Assembly: GCF_019392335.1 (NCBI RefSeq)
Contig: NZ_JAHXRQ010000001.1
Coordinates: 639,262 to 703,261 of the forward strand
Length of the DNA: 64,000 bases
Direction of reading: 5' to 3'
From: Mameliella sp. CS4
Lineage (GTDB): Bacteria; Pseudomonadota; Alphaproteobacteria; Rhodobacterales; Rhodobacteraceae
Shown here piece by piece: positions 61,156 to 64,000 of the stretch. The notes below the pieces were generated by a model that was not told the DNA's origin, searched no databases, and saw only the letters and a list, made by a program, of their open reading frames with translations. Position 1 is the stretch's first letter, and each line of letters starts with the position of its first letter. Made by a program: the position numbers and the translations under genes.

Positions 61156-61821
61156 ATGAGCAGGAGAGACAGGATGAGACAGATCCTTTGGGCCGGAGTG
61201 CTGGGCATGATGTGTTCGGCCTCGATGGCCAGCGCGCAGGCGCGGGGCACGGCCCAGCCGATCCCGGAGCGCACCTGGGCCGCGATGCAGGGTGTCAGCT
61301 GGCACGCGAACCTGCCGTGTCCGGCGCGCGAAGACCTGCGCCTGCTGACCGTTCCCTACGTCGATTTCAAGGGCCGCACCCGACAGGGAGAGCTGATCGT
61401 CGCCGCCGATGTGGCCAAGGACATGCTGGACATCTTCGCGGATATTCACGCCGCCGGGTATCCGATCCAGAGCATGCGCCTGGTGCATCACTTTCGTGGC
61501 GATGACGGGTTTTCCATGGCGGCCAACAATACCAGCGCCTTCAATTGCCGCGTCGTCGCGGGCACTTCGCGCCTGTCCCAACATGCGCTGGGGCGCGCCA
61601 TCGACATCAACCCGGTGCAGAACCCCTTTGTCACGGGTCGGCGCACCTCGCCCTCAGCCGGTGTCGACTATGATACGCCCTCGGAACGGAAGCGGGCGGC
61701 AAAGGGTGTGATCACTGCCGGGGATGCCGTGGTGAGGGCCTTCAGGAAACGCGGCTGGGGTTGGGGGGGCGACTGGACCTCGATGAAGGACTACCAGCAC
61801 TTCTCAGCCAACGGGAACTGA
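61156..61821 (+). CDS. Exported M15-family (VanY/CwlK-like) peptidase
   Basis: A 221-residue protein with a signal peptide (ILWAGVLGMMCSASMASAQA). The zinc motifs of M15 L,D/D,D-peptidases are visible: RLSQHALGRAIDINPVQNP (His, Asp) and the C-terminal GDWTSMKDYQHFSANG (catalytic Asp/Glu position and final His). It probably cuts peptide stems of peptidoglycan. An internal ATG at 61174 with a better-placed GGAG may be the real start; the signal peptide remains either way. It follows the ClpP-like pair in the same direction. Confidence 0.85.
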   Translation: MSRRDRMRQILWAGVLGMMCSASMASAQARGTAQPIPERTWAAMQGVSWHANLPCPAREDLRLLTVPYVDFKGRTRQGELIVAADVAKDMLDIFADIHAAGYPIQSMRLVHHFRGDDGFSMAANNTSAFNCRVVAGTSRLSQHALGRAIDINPVQNPFVTGRRTSPSAGVDYDTPSERKRAAKGVITAGDAVVRAFRKRGWGWGGDWTSMKDYQHFSANGN

Positions 61822-61827
61822 CGCGAC

Positions 61828-61841
61828 GGCGGATAGCCGCC
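61828..61841 (+). terminator. Short hairpin after the M15 gene
   Basis: GGCGG-ATAG-CCGCC, six bases after the stop. Small and without a U-tract; weak evidence. Confidence 0.3.
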
Positions 61842-61978
61842 CCCCGGCAGCTGGGGTCGGGGATACCTTTATTGAATGACCGGGCGGGGCGGTGCCCAAT
61901 GGTTTGTAGGTCGGCAGCCATGCCTGCCGCGTTTTCCCCGTCACGGGCCGCGCCCGGGAATTTTCAAAGGAACCTGAT

Positions 61979-62812
61979 ATGAAACCGAATTTCTTGAATC
62001 GCCTCGCAGGGGCCGGCCTTGCCGCGCTCATCACCATGACAGTGTCCGGTGCGGCAGAGGCCCAGCAGTGGGTGTCGCGCCACGGCATGACCAGCGCGCA
62101 ATACCAGTCGTGGTTCGACACCTACACGGCGCAGGGCTATCGCCTGACCGACATCGACGCCTATAGCGTGGGCGGCAAAGGCTATTACGCCGCCATCTGG
62201 TCGAAAACCGGCGGTGGCGCCTGGGTCGCCCGTCACGGACTGAAGGCGCCCGCCTACCAGCAGACCTTCGACAACCTGACCGCCAAGGGGTATGCGCCGG
62301 CCTTCGTCGATGCGATGAGCCTCGGGTCCGGTCTGTTCGCGGGGTTCTGGCAGAAGTCACGCGGTGCCTGGGTCGCACGCCACGGCTTGTCCGGCCAGAC
62401 GTATCAGCAGGAATTCAACAAGTGGGTCGGGCAGGGCTACCGGCTGGTAGATGTCTCGGGCTACTCGGTGCAGGGTCAGGCGCGCTATGCCGCGATCTGG
62501 AAGAAGCAGGGCGGCAGTGCGTGGCAGGCGCGTCACGGCATGAGCGGTGCCAGCTACCAGCAGACCTTCAACGCGATGAAGGCGCAGGGCTATCGCCCGG
62601 TGCATGTGGACGGCTACACGGTTAACGGCAAACCGTATTTCGCGGCGATCTGGGACAAGGGACGTGGCGGCTGGGTGGCCCGGCACGGCATGAGCGGGTC
62701 GCAATACCAGGCAGAGTTCGACAAGTGGGCCGCGCAGGGGTACCGGCTTGTCGCCGTGTCGGGATACGAGGCAGGCGGCAAGGCCAGGTACGCCGCGATC
62801 TGGCACCGCTGA
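61979..62812 (+). CDS. Secreted five-repeat protein (bacterial tandem repeat domain 1 type)
   Basis: A 277-residue exported protein (signal ends near VSGAAEAQ) made almost entirely of five repeats of about 48-50 residues. Each reads W-x-ARHG-(L/M)-x5-YQ-x2-F-x6-QGYR-x3-V-x-GY-x-(V)-x-G-x3-YAAIW; repeat starts lie near residues 31, 82, 131, 182 and 232. This fits the BTRD1 repeat found in secreted proteins, including some polyglycine-hydrolase and beta-lactamase-like architectures, but here no catalytic domain is attached. ATG 61979 follows AAAGGAA. Role unknown; possibly carbohydrate or peptide binding. Confidence 0.85.
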   Translation: MKPNFLNRLAGAGLAALITMTVSGAAEAQQWVSRHGMTSAQYQSWFDTYTAQGYRLTDIDAYSVGGKGYYAAIWSKTGGGAWVARHGLKAPAYQQTFDNLTAKGYAPAFVDAMSLGSGLFAGFWQKSRGAWVARHGLSGQTYQQEFNKWVGQGYRLVDVSGYSVQGQARYAAIWKKQGGSAWQARHGMSGASYQQTFNAMKAQGYRPVHVDGYTVNGKPYFAAIWDKGRGGWVARHGMSGSQYQAEFDKWAAQGYRLVAVSGYEAGGKARYAAIWHR

Positions 62813-62843
62813 CAGGCCTCAAACACGGCAGGCGCGCGCGGTA

Positions 62844-63380
62844 TCAGTCCGCCGCCCCTGTATCGGGTCCAAAGACAAGGCCCGCGTGCCGATCCAGGTA
62901 GATGCGCAGCCAGGGTGTGAACAGCTCTGGCGTTTCGCGGACCTCGACCTCCAGCACGGTGCGCGGGATCCAGCGGATGTCCATGACCTCCTCGGGGTTC
63001 GGCGCAAGGGTCATCCCGGGCGCCGCTTCGGCGCGAAAGATCTCGACCACCTCGTGTTCGATCATGCCGCCGCCGACGTCGGCCCGGTATTCGACCTGCC
63101 CCATGTGGCGGGGCGCAACCCCGGTGATGCCCAGTTCGTCCTGCAGCCGCCGCAGCGCACAGGCCGCTGCGGGTTCGTCCCAGTCGGGATGGGTGCAGCA
63201 GGTGTTCGCCCAAAGACCCGGCGTGTGATATTTGCTCAGCGCCCGGCGCTGGATCAGAATCTCGTCGCCGCGGGTGACAAAGACCGACACGGCCTTGTGT
63301 TTCAGGCCGCGTTCGTGCGCTTCAAGTTTTTCCACCGGTTGCAGGGTGCCATTCACCCAGGCGGGAATCATGATCGTCAT
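62844..63380 (-). CDS. idi: Isopentenyl-diphosphate delta-isomerase, type I
   Basis: A 178-residue Nudix-fold enzyme that interconverts IPP and DMAPP. The metal/Cys motif is LWANTCCTHPDWDEP, the Nudix-like block is ALRRLQDELGI, and the catalytic Glu motif is MIEHEVVEIF. ATG 63380 was chosen; ATG 63371 and an upstream GTG 63425 are alternatives. It is divergent from hemA, as in some Rhodobacteraceae where isoprenoid and tetrapyrrole supply are linked. Confidence 0.94.
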   Translation of the reverse strand: MTIMIPAWVNGTLQPVEKLEAHERGLKHKAVSVFVTRGDEILIQRRALSKYHTPGLWANTCCTHPDWDEPAAACALRRLQDELGITGVAPRHMGQVEYRADVGGGMIEHEVVEIFRAEAAPGMTLAPNPEEVMDIRWIPRTVLEVEVRETPELFTPWLRIYLDRHAGLVFGPDTGAAD

Positions 63381-63581
63381 GGCGGTTCGGGGCTTGGTCC
63401 CTCGTGATGGGTCAGGATTGGTCACTTATAGGGGCAGGATCGGGGGCTTTGCACGCCGAAACCGTTCGCATCCGGAAAACCGGACTGTGCCATGCTGGCC
63501 CATGCCCCTAGGCTGCAAGGACATTTCGCCCGTGCCGGGACAGTCCGGGCGGCCCCCGAAGATTGAGACCGGAGACGCCTG

Positions 63582-64000
63582 ATGGATTTCGATGTCCTGT
63601 TCACCGCCCAGCTGGACGCCCTGAAAGCCGAGGGCAATTACCGCGTCTTCGCCGAGCTTGAGCGGGAGTGCGACGGCTTTCCCAAGGCCCGGTGCCGGGC
63701 GGAGGGTCAGGCGCAGGACCTCACCGTCTGGTGTTCCAACGACTACCTTGGGATGGGTCAGCACCCGGCGGTCCGTGCGCGGATGAAGGAAGTGGTGGAC
63801 CAGTGCGGCACCGGGGCGGGCGGGACGCGCAACATCTCGGGCACCAATCTGCACCACGTTGCGCTGGAGGCGGAACTGGCCGACCTGCACGGCAAGGAGG
63901 CGGCGCTGCTCTTTACCTCGGGTTACGTCTCGAACTGGGCCGCGCTCTCGACGCTCGGCAGCCGACTGGCGGATGCGGTGATCCTCTCGGACGCGTCAAA
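63582..64000 (+). CDS. hemA: 5-aminolevulinate synthase, N-terminal part
   Basis: Start of the PLP enzyme that condenses glycine and succinyl-CoA, the first step of alphaproteobacterial haem synthesis. About 139 residues are visible before the window ends. MDFDVLFTAQLDALKAEGNYRVFAEL, WCSNDYLGMGQHPAV, CGTGAGGTRNISGT and LFTSGYVSNWAALSTLG are ALAS hallmarks (first block excerpted to its common form). ATG 63582 has GGAG seven bases upstream. The active-site lysine lies beyond the window. Confidence 0.96.
   Translation, partial: MDFDVLFTAQLDALKAEGNYRVFAELERECDGFPKARCRAEGQAQDLTVWCSNDYLGMGQHPAVRARMKEVVDQCGTGAGGTRNISGTNLHHVALEAELADLHGKEAALLFTSGYVSNWAALSTLGSRLADAVILSDAS

Noticed and set aside
63381..63581. 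FnrL-type box between idi and hemA
   Set aside because: No TTGAT-N4-ATCAA match in the 201-base gap.
1..64000. tRNA or rRNA genes, CRISPR arrays, insertion sequences, phage or integrase genes
   Set aside because: Gaps were read for cloverleaf arms, regular spaced repeats and transposase motifs; none was seen. A dedicated scan could still find a missed small RNA.

Overview
The window is a chromosomal segment of an alphaproteobacterium, most likely a member of the Rhodobacteraceae (Roseobacter group). The evidence is high GC coding sequence with strong third-position G/C bias, 4-bp ATGA operon overlaps, an alphaproteobacterial hemA (5-aminolevulinate synthase), a type I idi, a FliL/MotE/FliF/FliN/FliP flagellar block, a UMF1-type transporter, the TIGR02302/DUF4175 protein, and dispersed GC-hairpin intergenic repeats of a kind I associate with this family. 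Genus cannot be assigned by reading alone. I saw no rRNA, tRNA, CRISPR array, insertion sequence, integrase or attachment site, so the segment looks like ordinary core and semi-core chromosome.

Layout. 1-4.1 kb: glycine cleavage genes gcvT (cut by the window edge), gcvH and gcvP, closed by a strong terminator. 4.1-10.6 kb: a glutathione S-transferase divergent from a YafY/WYL regulator with a perfect palindrome on the regulator start, an inositol-monophosphatase-family enzyme, and a YbbA/YbbP-type export ABC pair divergent from a GDSL esterase. 10.4-12.4 kb: a geranylgeranyl-reductase-like flavoprotein and an L,D-transpeptidase. 12.5-17.5 kb: flagellar genes arranged divergently (fliL-unknown-motE leftwards; fliF-fliH-fliN-fliP rightwards) around a CtrA-like site. 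17.7-23 kb: galM, trhO, an Hsp70-like ATPase, and pncA-pncB for NAD salvage, followed by a decayed acyltransferase remnant. 23.4-27.8 kb: a solute-binding/VWA fusion protein and an operon hisC-tyrA-extensin-family protein. 27.8-31 kb: a flotillin/YqiJ pair behind a palindromic promoter and a 635-bp non-genic region rich in RNA-like structure.

31-39.7 kb: tlpA, argH with two tiny downstream genes, an SDR, lysA, DUF4175, the ribosome-rescue hydrolase arfB, a candidate small transcript with an extreme Shine-Dalgarno, and a queuosine-precursor transporter. 39.8-47.2 kb: a phytase-like esterase, mepA, an MFS carrier, a thioesterase, yggT, recQ and yaaA. 47.2-49.7 kb: a hybrid histidine kinase whose first receiver has lost its phosphoacceptor Asp.

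49.9-62.8 kb is the most system-like region: a secreted alpha-2-macroglobulin with an intact CTEQ thioester, a PF06475 glycolipid-binding protein and penicillin-binding protein 1C in one overlapping operon, then two tandem paralogous periplasmic ClpP-fold/SH3 proteins, an M15 peptidase and a five-repeat secreted protein, all exported and all rightward. It reads as a cell-envelope protection and repair set. The window ends with idi and the start of hemA.

Metabolic and envelope themes recur: amino-acid synthesis (hisC, tyrA, argH, lysA), NAD salvage, and at least five separate peptidoglycan-active families (L,D-transpeptidase, extensin-like, MepA, PbpC, M15).
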